Shown: piece after piece, positions 39,126-48,871 of the stretch | Layout: each line of letters starts with the position of its first letter | Numbering within the stretch: the stretch's first letter is position 1 | Assembly (NCBI RefSeq): GCF_023282985.1 | Contig: NZ_JAGQDC010000017.1 | Coordinates: 1 to 64,000, forward strand | DNA: 64,000 bases | Direction: 5' to 3' | Source of the DNA: Serratia silvae | GTDB taxonomy: Bacteria; Pseudomonadota; Gammaproteobacteria; Enterobacterales; Enterobacteriaceae | Made by a program: the position numbers and the translations under genes | Notes under the pieces: generated by a model | What the model saw: only the letters and a program-made list of their open reading frames with translations | The model's database searches: none | Told to the model about the DNA's origin: nothing

Positions 39126-39300
39126 TCAGTTCGCCAGCTCAAATAAATAGAGCGTGTAATCGACCTTGCTCGCCACATTACCCGGCGTAGCATGGCCGGT
39201 ACTGCACAAGCTGGCAACAAATTACCCAACGGCACGTAGCCATTTTGGGTTTCGCTACCGTTAATGCTGACGGTGAGGCCCGCGCTCCGTGGGCGCTTTA
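39126..39300 (-). pseudogene. Decayed coding remnant, possibly a fimbrial or secreted protein C-terminus
   Basis: On the minus strand one frame reads GLTVSINGSETQNGYVPLGN then LLPAC, and after a one-base shift a second frame reads TGHATPGNVASKVDYTLYLF then ELAN and stop. Joined, they look like the end of a beta-rich secreted protein such as a fimbrial subunit, interrupted by a frameshift, with no start or 5' part. The assignment is weak. The rest of 38985-39437 shows only the REP-like palindrome. Confidence 0.25.
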
Positions 39301-39437
39301 AAATAATGCCACCTTATTTAATTCGCAGTGCTTGTTCTGCTTAATTAAATATTACCCACTTAATGATATAAGGGTTCCTGCTGTTACCGTTGTGCTGTCA
39401 ATGGCAGGCCGCTGAGGCTCAGCGTGATTGACTATAC

Positions 39438-40253
39438 TCACTCAACCCTATGTTCTTCAACATCATATTTTACCACCACATCGTTCTGGTATAGCCGTTC
39501 AGAATGTAACACCACCGAGTCCTGTCCTTTGGTGGAGATATCACGCCAGATTTCATTCTGCCGGTAGACACGCTGTTGCCGACGGATGAATCGGTGGGAC
39601 TTTTGGTAGATATGATATTTCACCGTGCGAGGGGCCGAACACAGCAGCTCACCTTCCAACTGGTGTTCCGCAACGTTGAACACGAGCTGAAAGCTAGCCT
39701 GAGTCGGGTTATGCAGCACCAGATCGATATAGTTGTAGAAAATGGCGGCTCCTGAGCCAAAAGGCAATATCCGCCCTTCGTCCGGGAAAGGATCAAAACT
39801 GTGATTTGCCCGTTCGGCCACCACCAACGGTGAATGGATCGCCATCCAGTGGATTAAATTGCTGAGCTGGCAAATACCCCCGCCAATACCGCTGCGTGCT
39901 TCGCCAAACGACAGCTCCATCCCTTCAACAAAACCACGCGCACGAGTCGGTTTCCCCACCAGCTTACAAAACGAGAAATACTCACCTGGCTTGATAATAA
40001 TTCCACTGGTTGCCGCAACCGCCAGCCGCAGATTAATCACTTTATTGTGCTGCAAGCCAATATCGCTATTGCCCAGCTTGCGGATCAGCTTCGAGGTGTG
40101 CTTGATAAAACGGTGATCCAGCCGCTGCTCCGGCGTTTTCTCACTGGCGTACCGGCGCGATGACCATTGCCACGCAAGATGACGCAAAACTCGCTTTTGC
40201 CGAACTCGCAGCCAATAAAGCAGTGGATGATAGGATGATAAAGGCCTGCGCAT
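39438..40253 (-). CDS. VanW family protein
   Basis: A 271-residue VanW-like protein. The family core is clear: NLRLAVAATSGIIIKPGEYF, SFCKLVGKPTRARGFVEGM, GIGGGICQLSNLIHWMAIHS and RANHSFDPFPDEGRILPFGS. VanW was named from vancomycin resistance clusters but its activity is unknown, and it is widespread in proteobacteria without resistance genes. No van genes are nearby. The N-terminus is basic, without a clear signal peptide. Alone between a gene remnant and the umuC pseudogene. Confidence 0.87.
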   Translation of the reverse strand: MRRPLSSYHPLLYWLRVRQKRVLRHLAWQWSSRRYASEKTPEQRLDHRFIKHTSKLIRKLGNSDIGLQHNKVINLRLAVAATSGIIIKPGEYFSFCKLVGKPTRARGFVEGMELSFGEARSGIGGGICQLSNLIHWMAIHSPLVVAERANHSFDPFPDEGRILPFGSGAAIFYNYIDLVLHNPTQASFQLVFNVAEHQLEGELLCSAPRTVKYHIYQKSHRFIRRQQRVYRQNEIWRDISTKGQDSVVLHSERLYQNDVVVKYDVEEHRVE

Positions 40254-40345
40254 AGTGTTAATCCATTAGCCAGTAACTTACTGATAAAATTATAAAAAAA
40301 TATTAACCGCCACGTTATGGCGTAGTGGTCAGGGAAAAGCGCCGC

Positions 40346-41556
40346 TCAGTATACCCGAGCACGGGGTAAATCACTCAGCCTGGTGGTATAAGCCGGTGAC
40401 AGCAGTTCACGCTTCATTGACCACATCTGCTGCGTTCCCTGGCCAGCAAACCACAGCTTGGCCCGGCCCGAGTTATTGATAGAGTCCATCACCTTCATTA
40501 ACTCTTCACTGCCATGCCGAGGCTGATACTCATCGAACATGTCGAGTTGTGCAACGCCCTGGCTGAAAAAATCCTGCAGCATCACGCCGCCCTTATCGAA
40601 ACGATGACCGGGTTGCCAAATGGCATCCAAGCAGCGCATCGCGGCGGCAATAATATCGCGAGTATCTTGCGTTGGCGTGTTCAATTTGACGCTGGCCGAA
40701 TTACCGTAATAGGCCTCGTGAGTGGCGAACGGGCTGGTTTTGATCCAGGCGCTGACGTGCCGACAATACTGCCGTTCCGCCCTCAACTTTTCTGCCGCCC
40801 GTGTGGCATATAAACAGATCGCCTGATGCATATGTTCATACTCGGTGATGCGCTCGCCAAAGCTGCGACTGCTGATAATCTGCTGCTTGATTGGTGCGAA
40901 CTCTTCCAGCTCAAGACAAGGTTCGCCACACAGTTCCCGCACCGTTCGTTCAATGACCACGCTGAAGCGTTTACGTATCATGGTAGTGCTGGCATCGGCC
41001 AGTTGCAGCGCGCTTTCTATCCCCATCGCGTTCAGCTTTTTTGCTATCCGCCGCCCAATGCCCCAGACCTCTTCTACCGACACCTTATTCATCAGCTTAC
41101 GCTGCCGCTCCAGGTTGGAAAGGTCGACCTCGCCGTCGGTTTGTCTCACCCATTTTTTGGCGACAAAATTTGCCAGCTTGGCCAGCGTTTTGGTTTGCGC
41201 AATCCCGATGCCCACCGTCAGCCCCGTTTCGCGCCGCACCTGATTTCTGATGTGCAACCCGAACTGCTCCAGATTATGGCAGCTTGGCAGCGAAGACAGA
41301 TCGAGAAAACTTTCATCGATGGAGTAGATCTCAACGCGGGGCACCAACGCTTCCAATACCGACCCGTACCAGTGCATCCAGTGCAAGGGCCGACTGCGTT
41401 TTGCTGGCGCCGAGGCGGGCGATCACGCCACCAAAATGCTCTCTGACAGGCTGCATCGAATGGTGAAAAAACGATGGCTGCGGACACCTGCTTTGGATCA
41501 GTGTGCCTGAAAAATGGCTTTTAGATGAAAAATACAGCAAATACAGTTTTTTTATG
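40346..41556 (-). pseudogene. umuC: umuC (DNA polymerase V catalytic subunit), 5' end decayed
   Basis: From PRVEIYSIDESFLDLSSLP onward the Y-family polymerase is well preserved (VGIGIAQTKTLAKLANFVAK, WGIGRRIAKKLNAMGI, SRSFGERITEY, KTSPFATHEAYYGNSASVKL, DFFSQGVAQLDMF). The first 90 or so residues of UmuC, with the CDVNAFYAS metal-binding aspartate and the NNDGCVIARNAEAK block, are missing; only a scrambled echo (GGVIARLGASKTQSA) is found in another frame. The SIDE acidic pair remains but the enzyme should be inactive. umuD is absent and the upstream CTGTATTTGCTGTATTT is only a half-type LexA box. Thus the pol V operon is broken here. Confidence 0.85.
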
Positions 41557-41808
41557 CATTATCCTGTGACAGCCCTCACCAGATGGGGAACTCCTTCGCC
41601 TAAGTTCATGAGAGCATGTCTCTATACTGCCAAATGGTGGGAGGAAGAGAGATTTTCACCGTGAATGATATGGCTATGATCGGTAAGGAAAGAAAGTTGG
41701 CCTCTCTTTCCAATACCCATCATCGGCTAAGATAGGGGCCGCTGACATGGAACCAATTGATTTATTGGGTAACTATCGTTGAAATAACTACCCAGGGCTG
41801 GCCAGGAG

Positions 41809-42321
41809 CTAATCAAATACCCCATTGATAACAGAGGCAACAATAGCCGTGCTTAAGGCCACCAGGACTAAATCATCCCCGACGATGCGCCACTCATAGC
41901 CAGGATAAGATGGCAGTTGACCCAGCATTGAAGCGGGCACCATTTTCTTGGCGATCCCCGGTGGCAATGGCTTGCCCCGTGCCAGGTTCTTGGCAATACC
42001 AGGAGGTAAAGATTGATACCCGGTTAATCCATAGTTTACCGCCAGGGGCCGCACGCGGTCATAATTGATATTCACGGTAATCAGATCGTCATAATCGCCT
42101 TTGGTTTTTTTGCCTTTGTCTGCATAGCTTTTACCTGAATTACCATTCCCATGATTGTCCCCATGGTTAGCGGAATTACCATGCCCACCTCCGTTACCGT
42201 TACCACCTCCGTTGCCATTGCCATTCCCTGGATTAGCCATAACGGAGGCTGAGGATGTGAACACGATCAACGCGAGTGTGAGGGCCGACCAGCGATGCTT
42301 GAGCATTTTAAATAACCTCAA
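41809..42321 (-). CDS. CigR-like periplasmic protein (RcnB-type fold)
   Basis: A 170-residue protein with a signal peptide ending SVMA, a Gly/Asn/His-rich low-complexity stretch (about 31-70), and a conserved C-terminal block: YGLTGYQSLPPGIAKNLARG, KPLPPGIAKKMVP, YEWRIVGDDLVLVALSTAIV. This matches CigR of Salmonella (an anti-virulence factor) and relatives annotated as RcnB-like. The Asn/His-rich part could bind metal. The final hydrophobic helix may anchor it. A single gene. Confidence 0.8.
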   Translation of the reverse strand: MRLFKMLKHRWSALTLALIVFTSSASVMANPGNGNGNGGGNGNGGGHGNSANHGDNHGNGNSGKSYADKGKKTKGDYDDLITVNINYDRVRPLAVNYGLTGYQSLPPGIAKNLARGKPLPPGIAKKMVPASMLGQLPSYPGYEWRIVGDDLVLVALSTAIVASVINGVFD

Positions 42322-42439
42322 ATAATGGGATACCAGATCAATCTAGCTCTCATCTAACTACCAGGCAATATGGATTCATCTTATAATTGGTTTTGGGCTA
42401 AGTTGATTCATGCGTTGCAGGGCTAACCAGGTGGGCTTT

Positions 42440-42571
42440 ATGAAAATTATTGCAGGTACCCTTTTCGTCATCCTGTTGGCCGGGTGTACTTCGGTCAGTG
42501 TTTCTGGCTCTGGCGGTAGTTCGGGCCGTTCAACAGCCACGATTGGCATCGGTTCTGGCGTCCGCCTTTGA
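42440..42571 (+). CDS. Very small lipoprotein, 43 residues
   Basis: MKIIAGTLFVILLAGCTSVS begins a 43-residue frame with an ideal lipoprotein signal: basic start, hydrophobic core and lipobox LAGC (C16). The mature part is only 28 residues, rich in Ser and Gly (SGSGGSSGRS) and ends GIGSGVRL. AGGTGG lies upstream of the ATG. I do not know the family. The +2 residue is Thr, so outer-membrane sorting is expected. Lies between a CigR-like gene and cho, divergent from the former. Confidence 0.6.
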   Translation: MKIIAGTLFVILLAGCTSVSVSGSGGSSGRSTATIGIGSGVRL

Positions 42572-42620
42572 TTGATGCAAACACCCGCGCAGGTCTGCTG
42601 GCTGGCGCAAAGACATTAAC

Positions 42621-43493
42621 TCAGGTTTTTTCGTCGAGATCGATAATCTTGTACTCTCCACTGATCACGGGTTTGCATAAAATTTTATAGCCGTCGCTAT
42701 CAAAACCCGGCGCAGCAATCATTAACTCCCTCGCTTCATCCAGGCTATCTACTGCACCCAGCCATAACCAGTGGTGAATAATAGGGTATTGCGCCATATC
42801 AGCCCCCTGCTCTCGCAAGGCTATCGGGCCACGCCACGGCCAGCACACCATTCGGCTTTGCTCGAGCGCTGAGGCCAAGCGCTGCCGATGATCGGCCAGG
42901 CTTTCTTTACCACAGCAGGCTCCGGCACAACGCTTCAGTGCAGAACGAAAACAAGAGCGGCCTTTGCTTAATGGCTCAAGCCCCAACAACCCATAACACA
43001 ACTGATACTGATCGGCGATAGACTGCAGCGCTTGTAGTGCCGCGCGCCGGTTGGCGAAAAGGCCAAACAGCCCAGCGTGCCGAGCAAAATCGACCTCTTT
43101 GGCATACACCACCGTGGGTTTGTCACCGCTGAGTTGCAATGCACAGAGCTGCCTGTTGCGACGTAGACGTTTATTGAATAGCGGTTGTTGCTGTTTAATC
43201 AGTTGCGCTTCCAGTAACAACACCCCTATTTCACCCGCCGTTCTGATAAAGGTGATACGCCTGGCCTGGCGCAGCATGGCCGCCTCATCTGGGGTACGCA
43301 AATGCGCAAGCACCCGGCTGCGAATGTTGACGCTTTTACCGATGTAGAGCGACATGGTTTCACACTCGCCATGGAACTGGTACACCCCAGCTAACGCGGG
43401 TAAACCTTCCAGCCATTGGCGTAGGTGCTCCGGGTATTGGTAGATAGCTTCCGCTTCAAACTCAAGCCTTGGTGTGGCAAAACGTCTGGTCAA
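42621..43493 (-). CDS. cho: Excinuclease Cho (UvrC homologue)
   Basis: A 290-residue nuclease for the 3' incision in nucleotide excision repair at bulky lesions UvrC cannot cut. It has the GIY-YIG domain of UvrC (GVYQFHGECETMSLYIGKSV, NIRSRVLAHLRTPDEAAM) and the cysteine cluster RSALKRCAGACCGKE. An ATG at 43526 would place the LexA box inside the gene, so the TTG at 43493, which follows GGAG and aligns with the E. coli N-terminus, is the better start. Member of the SOS regulon. Confidence 0.92.
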   Translation of the reverse strand: MTRRFATPRLEFEAEAIYQYPEHLRQWLEGLPALAGVYQFHGECETMSLYIGKSVNIRSRVLAHLRTPDEAAMLRQARRITFIRTAGEIGVLLLEAQLIKQQQPLFNKRLRRNRQLCALQLSGDKPTVVYAKEVDFARHAGLFGLFANRRAALQALQSIADQYQLCYGLLGLEPLSKGRSCFRSALKRCAGACCGKESLADHRQRLASALEQSRMVCWPWRGPIALREQGADMAQYPIIHHWLWLGAVDSLDEARELMIAAPGFDSDGYKILCKPVISGEYKIIDLDEKT

Positions 43494-43506
43494 TGACAAA
43501 CTCCAC

Positions 43507-43524
43507 ACTGATTTTTTATACAGC
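43507..43524 (-). promoter_or_regulatory. LexA (SOS) box of cho
   Basis: On the minus strand CTGTATAAAAAATCAG fits CTG-N10-CAG with the usual AT-rich spacer, 14 bases upstream of the chosen cho start. cho is LexA-controlled in E. coli. Confidence 0.82.
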
Positions 43525-43685
43525 ATAGCGGGTTGAGTGGGGGTTTGAAGGCGTTTATGGTCAAACTATTCCTCTCACCTTGTGGAGGCGTTCATGACAC
43601 ATACGATCTGTTCGGGGAAAGGATTGGAGTGAAGGGGGAATAGTTTCGCGCAGAGTATTAAATAAGCATTAGTTATCAGTTAAAT

Positions 43686-43790
43686 AAAAAAAGACCGAAT
43701 ACGATTCCTATATTCGGTCTAGGGAAATGGCTCTTGGGAGAGAGCCGTGCGCTAAAAGTTGGCATTTATGCAAGGTTTGTTCAACCATGC
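43686..43790 (-). ncRNA. sdsR: Small RNA SdsR (RyeB)
   Basis: The minus strand carries TGCCAACTTTTAGCGCACGG, then CTCTCTCCCAAGAGCCATTT and a terminator GACCGAATA...TATTCGGTC with seven T residues, essentially the conserved 3' two-thirds of SdsR, an Hfq-dependent, RpoS-controlled sRNA that represses ompD, mutS and others. A CTATTCT -10 element (43797-43803) fits sigma-S. The 5' end at about 43790 is estimated. The gene order sdsR-yebY-yebZ-yobA is the E. coli one. The antisense partner SraC (RyeA) would lie on the plus strand here. Confidence 0.9.
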
Positions 43791-43921
43791 TTTCTAAGAA
43801 TAGTCCAAGGTCTCAGTTTTGCCAGCCCAGCGCACACAAGTGATAGTTACAAACAGAAATTAATTACGTGCATCTCGTCACCACCCGTAAACTTTTGCAT
43901 AAGTAACGAGGAGTTAGCTGA

Positions 43922-44263
43922 TTAGTCAGCACACAATTTTTCTGCTCTTTCGCGGAAAGGCTGCACGCTCATTTTCTGACCGGGGTGGTTGGCGTCATCC
44001 AGCAGGATCACATCCAGCGATTGAGCACGCTGCTGCCCCGCTTTCACCTGTTCTTCCGCCGCTTCATTGAGCGGATACTGCATCAGGGTGCTGTTATTGA
44101 GCACGAACAAGGCGGCCCCTTTGCGACATTGCAGCGTGACTTCCTCTTTGGTGAACGCCCACTGTTTGCCGTACTCCAGCTTAGTGACGTTAACCAGCTT
44201 ATCTGCCGCCAGCGCGCCCGTCGCCGTTACCAACAGCGCAATACCAAGAATTACAGATTTCAT
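43922..44263 (-). CDS. yebY: YebY family periplasmic protein
   Basis: A 113-residue protein with signal peptide MKSVILGIALLVTATGALA and two cysteines (TLQCRKGAALF and AEKLCAD) likely bridged. It matches YebY, encoded with YebZ and YobA; the trio is induced in copper-exposed E. coli and YebY has been linked to copper binding. The start at 44263 gives a standard signal peptide; the longer upstream frame does not. Last gene of the leftward yobA-yebZ-yebY operon. Confidence 0.9.
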   Translation of the reverse strand: MKSVILGIALLVTATGALAADKLVNVTKLEYGKQWAFTKEEVTLQCRKGAALFVLNNSTLMQYPLNEAAEEQVKAGQQRAQSLDVILLDDANHPGQKMSVQPFRERAEKLCAD

Positions 44264-44332
44264 GTTTTTGGCCTTAAGTTGCGATTTAAATCGATTTTCT
44301 CGCAGTTTGGGGGCATCCGGCAAGGCGCAATG

Positions 44333-45214
44333 TCATACCGGAGCATAGGTTGCAAATAAACTCACCAACAGCAGCACCGCTGCGCCCAACGCCACCTCAA
44401 GCCAGCAGGCGATCACCAACCCGCGTTGTGCCAGAGTGGGGGTGGTGCGCATCGCGGGGACGATAACGTAACGGTTGGCCAATGCCACCATCACCATCAG
44501 TGCCACCAGTCCGACTTTTACTAACAGCAAACGCTGATAAGCGGATCCGAGATCGACTGGCCAGCGGCCAAGGATAATCAGGCTGTTGATTATGCCCGTG
44601 ACGATCACCAGCACCACGGCAACATGGCCCCAGCGGGAGAAACGGATCAAGGTGGCGATCGCATCGCTACGCCACTGCGGCTGTGGCAAGTAACGCAGGC
44701 AAAGCAACAACGGTAATAGGCTGCCGAACCAGTAGCCTGCCGCTAACAGGTGCAAGGCGTGGTTAACTCGGTGTGCAATTCCCAATAGGCCCGCATGCAT
44801 CGCCGCATGGCCGATAAACGCCATGTTGATCAGTAGCAGTGCCGAGCACAGCGCCAACGCTTGTCCCCGCTTTGCCGCAGGCAACAGCAAGGCTAACAAG
44901 GCCAGCAGGGAAAACCCCAGATGCCAGCGCCAGGCCTCACCAAAGGTGGTACCCAACACCGCCCACCAAATGCTCAATTGCCAAGTATCCGCCCAACCAT
45001 CACCCATCAATCCGGCCTGAATGGCCAGCATCAGCAAGGCGGTTAATGCGGAGATCCAGGTCGAGGCGAGCAGTAACGGGCGCAAATCGCGGGTGATTAT
45101 CGGGGAGAGGCGCAGTGGCGACAGGACGGCGGTGAACAGGCTGACACCAAACATCAGCATCACCGCCGTAAAGTGCACAAAGCGACACAGCACAAACAGG
45201 GTCGCCAGAGTCAT
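44333..45214 (-). CDS. yebZ: CopD family membrane protein YebZ
   Basis: A 293-residue inner-membrane protein with eight helices, of the CopD family. FVHFTAVMLMFGVSLFTAVL near the start contains the conserved histidine, and GHAAMHAGLLGIAHRVNHAL carries several histidines that may bind copper. With YobA (CopC-like) upstream it probably handles copper import or homeostasis. Ends before yebY and begins 3 bases after yobA. Confidence 0.9.
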   Translation of the reverse strand: MTLATLFVLCRFVHFTAVMLMFGVSLFTAVLSPLRLSPIITRDLRPLLLASTWISALTALLMLAIQAGLMGDGWADTWQLSIWWAVLGTTFGEAWRWHLGFSLLALLALLLPAAKRGQALALCSALLLINMAFIGHAAMHAGLLGIAHRVNHALHLLAAGYWFGSLLPLLLCLRYLPQPQWRSDAIATLIRFSRWGHVAVVLVIVTGIINSLIILGRWPVDLGSAYQRLLLVKVGLVALMVMVALANRYVIVPAMRTTPTLAQRGLVIACWLEVALGAAVLLLVSLFATYAPV

Positions 45215-45217
45215 GGC

Positions 45218-45601
45218 TTAGTTAACGGTAAAGCTGTACTGGCCTTTGGTTTTATGACCGTCAACGGAAACCACGTGCCAGCTAACCTGGTATTTCCCTG
45301 CCGCCAGTTCACTTTCAATCGGTACGTTAACCTGGGTGTTGTTGCTTGGATCCAGATCCAGCTTGCCGGTTTTAACCACGGCGTTATCTGGGCCGGTCAC
45401 TTTGACACCGCTGAAGTTAGGCTCAATGCCTTCGGAGAAATTCAGCGTCAGCACTTTTGGCGCAGAGCTGACGGTGGCGTCTGCCGCCGGAGTCTGTACT
45501 TTCAGGTGGGCATGCGCCAACGCCTGCTGAGAAGACAAGCCGACAAACAGTACAAAAATGGTGGAAAGCAGGCGATAAGATGAACGAATTTTAGCGATCA
45601 C
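45218..45601 (-). CDS. yobA: CopC domain protein YobA
   Basis: A 127-residue periplasmic copper-binding protein. After a signal peptide ending ALA the mature chain begins HAHLKVQTPAADATVS, with the N-terminal His that ligates Cu(II), and ends with DVSWHVV-type VSWHVVSVDGHKTKGQYSF, the second histidine set. No methionine-rich Cu(I) site, as usual in YobA. The GTG at 45601 follows AAGGA by seven bases; an ATG six codons upstream is possible. Confidence 0.92.
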   Translation of the reverse strand: MIAKIRSSYRLLSTIFVLFVGLSSQQALAHAHLKVQTPAADATVSSAPKVLTLNFSEGIEPNFSGVKVTGPDNAVVKTGKLDLDPSNNTQVNVPIESELAAGKYQVSWHVVSVDGHKTKGQYSFTVN

Positions 45602-45922
45602 GGAGAAGTCCTTTATCAATTATGTAGGTGATAAGGGCCAAGACCGGTTACGCGGAGCGATGTTTCCGCAGCCTCAACCCACCACTGTGATTGCGCCACG
45701 GGTAAACAGCAGAAGGAGTGGGTAACTCACTGTTATAACTCTCTACCTCCCGGTAGCGTATCGCGTTAAATCATAACGACGGTGAATCGGCAAGTCGAGC
45801 ACATCACTGATATTTTGCGATCTGGCAGCACGTATCGCTATAGCCGCACGATAAACACAGGGCAAAAAAAACCGCGTACGGTGAAAGTACGCGGTTTTCA
45901 GATTGATGACAAAAGCGGGTTA
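45602..45922. other. yobA/ftnA intergenic region
   Basis: 321 bases without a supported gene. At 45868-45900 an ACCGCGTAC/GTACGCGGT hairpin with A- and T-rich flanks serves as the terminator of ftnA and possibly of readthrough from the right. The promoter of the yobA operon must lie in the left half; a 105-codon plus-strand frame here lacks a ribosome site. Confidence 0.5.
45868..45900 (-). terminator. Terminator of ftnA
   Basis: AAAACCGCGTAC, loop GGTGAAA, GTACGCGGTTTTC; A run on the plus strand supplies the T tail for the leftward transcript. Confidence 0.85.
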
Positions 45923-46441
45923 TCAGGCCTGGCCGTTACCGCTTACTGCCTCAGCACCCATTCTCTTCAGATCTTTATCAATGAAGAACAGTGCCTTGCC
46001 GCTGCTGCCTACCAGCGCCAACTTGTCCAGCACGGATTTGAACAGCTTCTCTTCTTCGTGCTGCTCGGCAACGTACCATTGCAGGAAGTTGAAGGTTGAG
46101 TAGTCTTGTGTGGTCATTGCCACGTGCGCCAGTTCATTGATTTGACGAGTGATCAGTTGCTCATGCTCGTAAGTCTGCTGGAAAACGTCCGCCAGTGATT
46201 CAAACTCTACCGGCGGTGCAGAAATGCTGCCGATCAGTGGCAAAGCCCCGGTATCACTGAGGTAGTCGAACAGACGCTGCATGTGCTGCATCTCTTCGCG
46301 TGAATGTTCTTTAAGGAATGCGGCAGCCCCTTCGAAGCCTTTATCACTGCACCAAGCGCTCATTTGCAAATACAAATTGGCGGAATAGAATTCCAGATTC
46401 AGTTGCTCATTCAGTTTCGTGGTCATTGCTTGCGTTAGCAT
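45923..46441 (-). CDS. ftnA: Non-haem ferritin FtnA
   Basis: A 172-residue iron-storage ferritin, 24-mer forming. Ferroxidase ligands E17 (LNLEFYSAN), E50 and H53 ([14 protein letters not shown]) and the later [19 protein letters not shown] are intact. Slightly longer than E. coli FtnA (165) through its tail. The upstream 377-base gap is very AT-rich and has ATGATAAT-like words near 46541 and 46603 that could be Fur sites, as expected for this gene. Confidence 0.95.
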   Translation of the reverse strand: MLTQAMTTKLNEQLNLEFYSANLYLQMSAWCSDKGFEGAAAFLKEHSREEMQHMQRLFDYLSDTGALPLIGSISAPPVEFESLADVFQQTYEHEQLITRQINELAHVAMTTQDYSTFNFLQWYVAEQHEEEKLFKSVLDKLALVGSSGKALFFIDKDLKRMGAEAVSGNGQA

Positions 46442-46818
46442 GAGGATCCCTATTATTTTTTCAGGTCATAAACTTAATTGACCGCATTATGCCTTGATTA
46501 ACACAAAATAAAAACACTTGATTTACATTCATTTATTTAAATGATAATTAACCATTAAAATCAACAAATTAAAAAACAACTAAGTTTAACAATAAATTAT
46601 TATGATAAGCATTTTCATCTTTATATTTACAGTAAGACGAATCATTCTTATTTAACAAAATAAACCAATGACATTACGATTAAACATTATATCACCCTGT
46701 TTTTTGTAATGACTCTACGCCCAGAATCTGAACATGATAGGGATAGGTGCTTGCCAAGCGCTACACGGTAGATTACCTTCTGCGCTGAGTTGCCGTTACA
46801 CAATAGAAGGAAAATATC
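46442..46818. other. AT-rich ftnA/holE divergent promoter region
   Basis: No gene. Words such as AAATGATAATTAACCATTA (about 46537) and ATGATAAGCATTTTCATC (about 46600) partly match the Fur consensus; in E. coli ftnA has an extended Fur site that counters H-NS. Reading by eye only. Confidence 0.4.
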
Positions 46819-47049
46819 ATGGGCTACAATCTGGCAGAACTTTCCAAAGACGAGATGGACAAGGTGAACATTGATCTGGCCGCGTCTGGAGTGGCATTCA
46901 AGGAACGCTACAATATGCCGGTGATCCCTGAGATGGTGGAACGTGAGCAGCCAAAGCATCTGCAGGACTACTTCCGCGAGCGTGTGATGCACTATCGCGT
47001 CGAATCACACAAATTCTCTCGCCTGCCTTACGAACCTAAAATGAAGTAA
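46819..47049 (+). CDS. holE: DNA polymerase III subunit theta
   Basis: A 76-residue theta subunit, which binds the epsilon proofreading exonuclease in the polymerase III core. [37 protein letters not shown] and [20 protein letters not shown] match the E. coli protein throughout. AGAAGGAA precedes the ATG. Confidence 0.97.
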   Translation: MGYNLAELSKDEMDKVNIDLAASGVAFKERYNMPVIPEMVEREQPKHLQDYFRERVMHYRVESHKFSRLPYEPKMK

Positions 47050-47059
47050 TGGCCCCGCG

Positions 47060-48184
<1,125 letters not shown>

Positions 48185-48247
48185 TCATCAGGTCAACGGT
48201 AAAACGCTAAAACCCCTACCTATACCAACATGTTAGTGTGCGTTTGC

Positions 48248-48685
48248 TCAAAATGAAGTCGACTTGCTTTTGCGCATATGAGGTTCGCGCATTTCTTGTG
48301 CGGTTTTGGCTTCAATACTCAGCTCCGCCGTGGGGCGTAATAACAGGCGTGGCAGGCCGATAGGCTCACCCGTTTCAAGGCAATAGCCGAAATCGCCGTT
48401 TTCCAGACGCACCAGGGCGGCGGCCATCTTGGGCAGCAGGCGGGTTTCCCGATCCAATTGACGGAACAGCAGGCGCAGATCTTCTTCGCGCGCGGCTTTA
48501 TCCGCTTCGTCACCGCTAATGTCACCGCTGTCGATATCACGTTTCAACACGTCGATGTGCTGCCAGAGTTTTTGTTGCTCGTCCAATAGGCGTTGGCGGA
48601 AAAACACCCGCTGCTCCGTATTCATGTAATCAGATTCTGGCATTGCCAGCAGTTGTTGCTCGCTCAATAATGTCATGACTGTCAT
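48248..48685 (-). CDS. DksA-type RNA polymerase regulator lacking zinc cysteines
   Basis: A 145-residue DksA/TraR family protein that should bind in the RNA polymerase secondary channel. The coiled coil (about 25-95) keeps the tip motif DEADKA, matching the functional DxxDxA of DksA. The zinc finger is degenerate: of four cysteines only the first remains (FGYCLETGEPIG; second site TAELSIEAK with Ser and Ala). This is the zinc-independent type of paralogue that replaces DksA when zinc is short. The ATG at 48685 follows GGAG by six bases. A Zur-like site lies 20 bases upstream. Confidence 0.85.
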   Translation of the reverse strand: MTVMTLLSEQQLLAMPESDYMNTEQRVFFRQRLLDEQQKLWQHIDVLKRDIDSGDISGDEADKAAREEDLRLLFRQLDRETRLLPKMAAALVRLENGDFGYCLETGEPIGLPRLLLRPTAELSIEAKTAQEMREPHMRKSKSTSF

Positions 48686-48704
48686 GGCACACTCCGTGTA
48701 CATA

Positions 48705-48727
48705 GGTTTGTTACATTATTACATTTT
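48705..48727 (-). promoter_or_regulatory. Zur-like operator upstream of the DksA paralogue
   Basis: On the minus strand AAAATGTAATAATGTAAC and following bases match 17 of 23 positions of the GAAATGTTATA-type palindromic Zur consensus as I remember it. Position just before the gene fits repression by zinc-loaded Zur. Confidence 0.5.
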
Positions 48728-48871
48728 TACCCTGTGAAAAGTTAATTATAAATAATCATTGGATAAACAAAGCGTTGACGTTTCCATACCCTTTGCTGCT
48801 TGCATATGGGGGTCGCTAGGGGGTTAATGGTTTGGCAAGCCACCCAACCATAGGTTAACCAAGAGGCCATC

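Noticed and set aside
39438..40253. Vancomycin resistance gene
   Set aside because: VanW family members occur widely without van clusters; nothing else of such a cluster is here.
46687..46992. 101-codon frame opposite holE
   Set aside because: Shadow of holE, a firm gene on the other strand.
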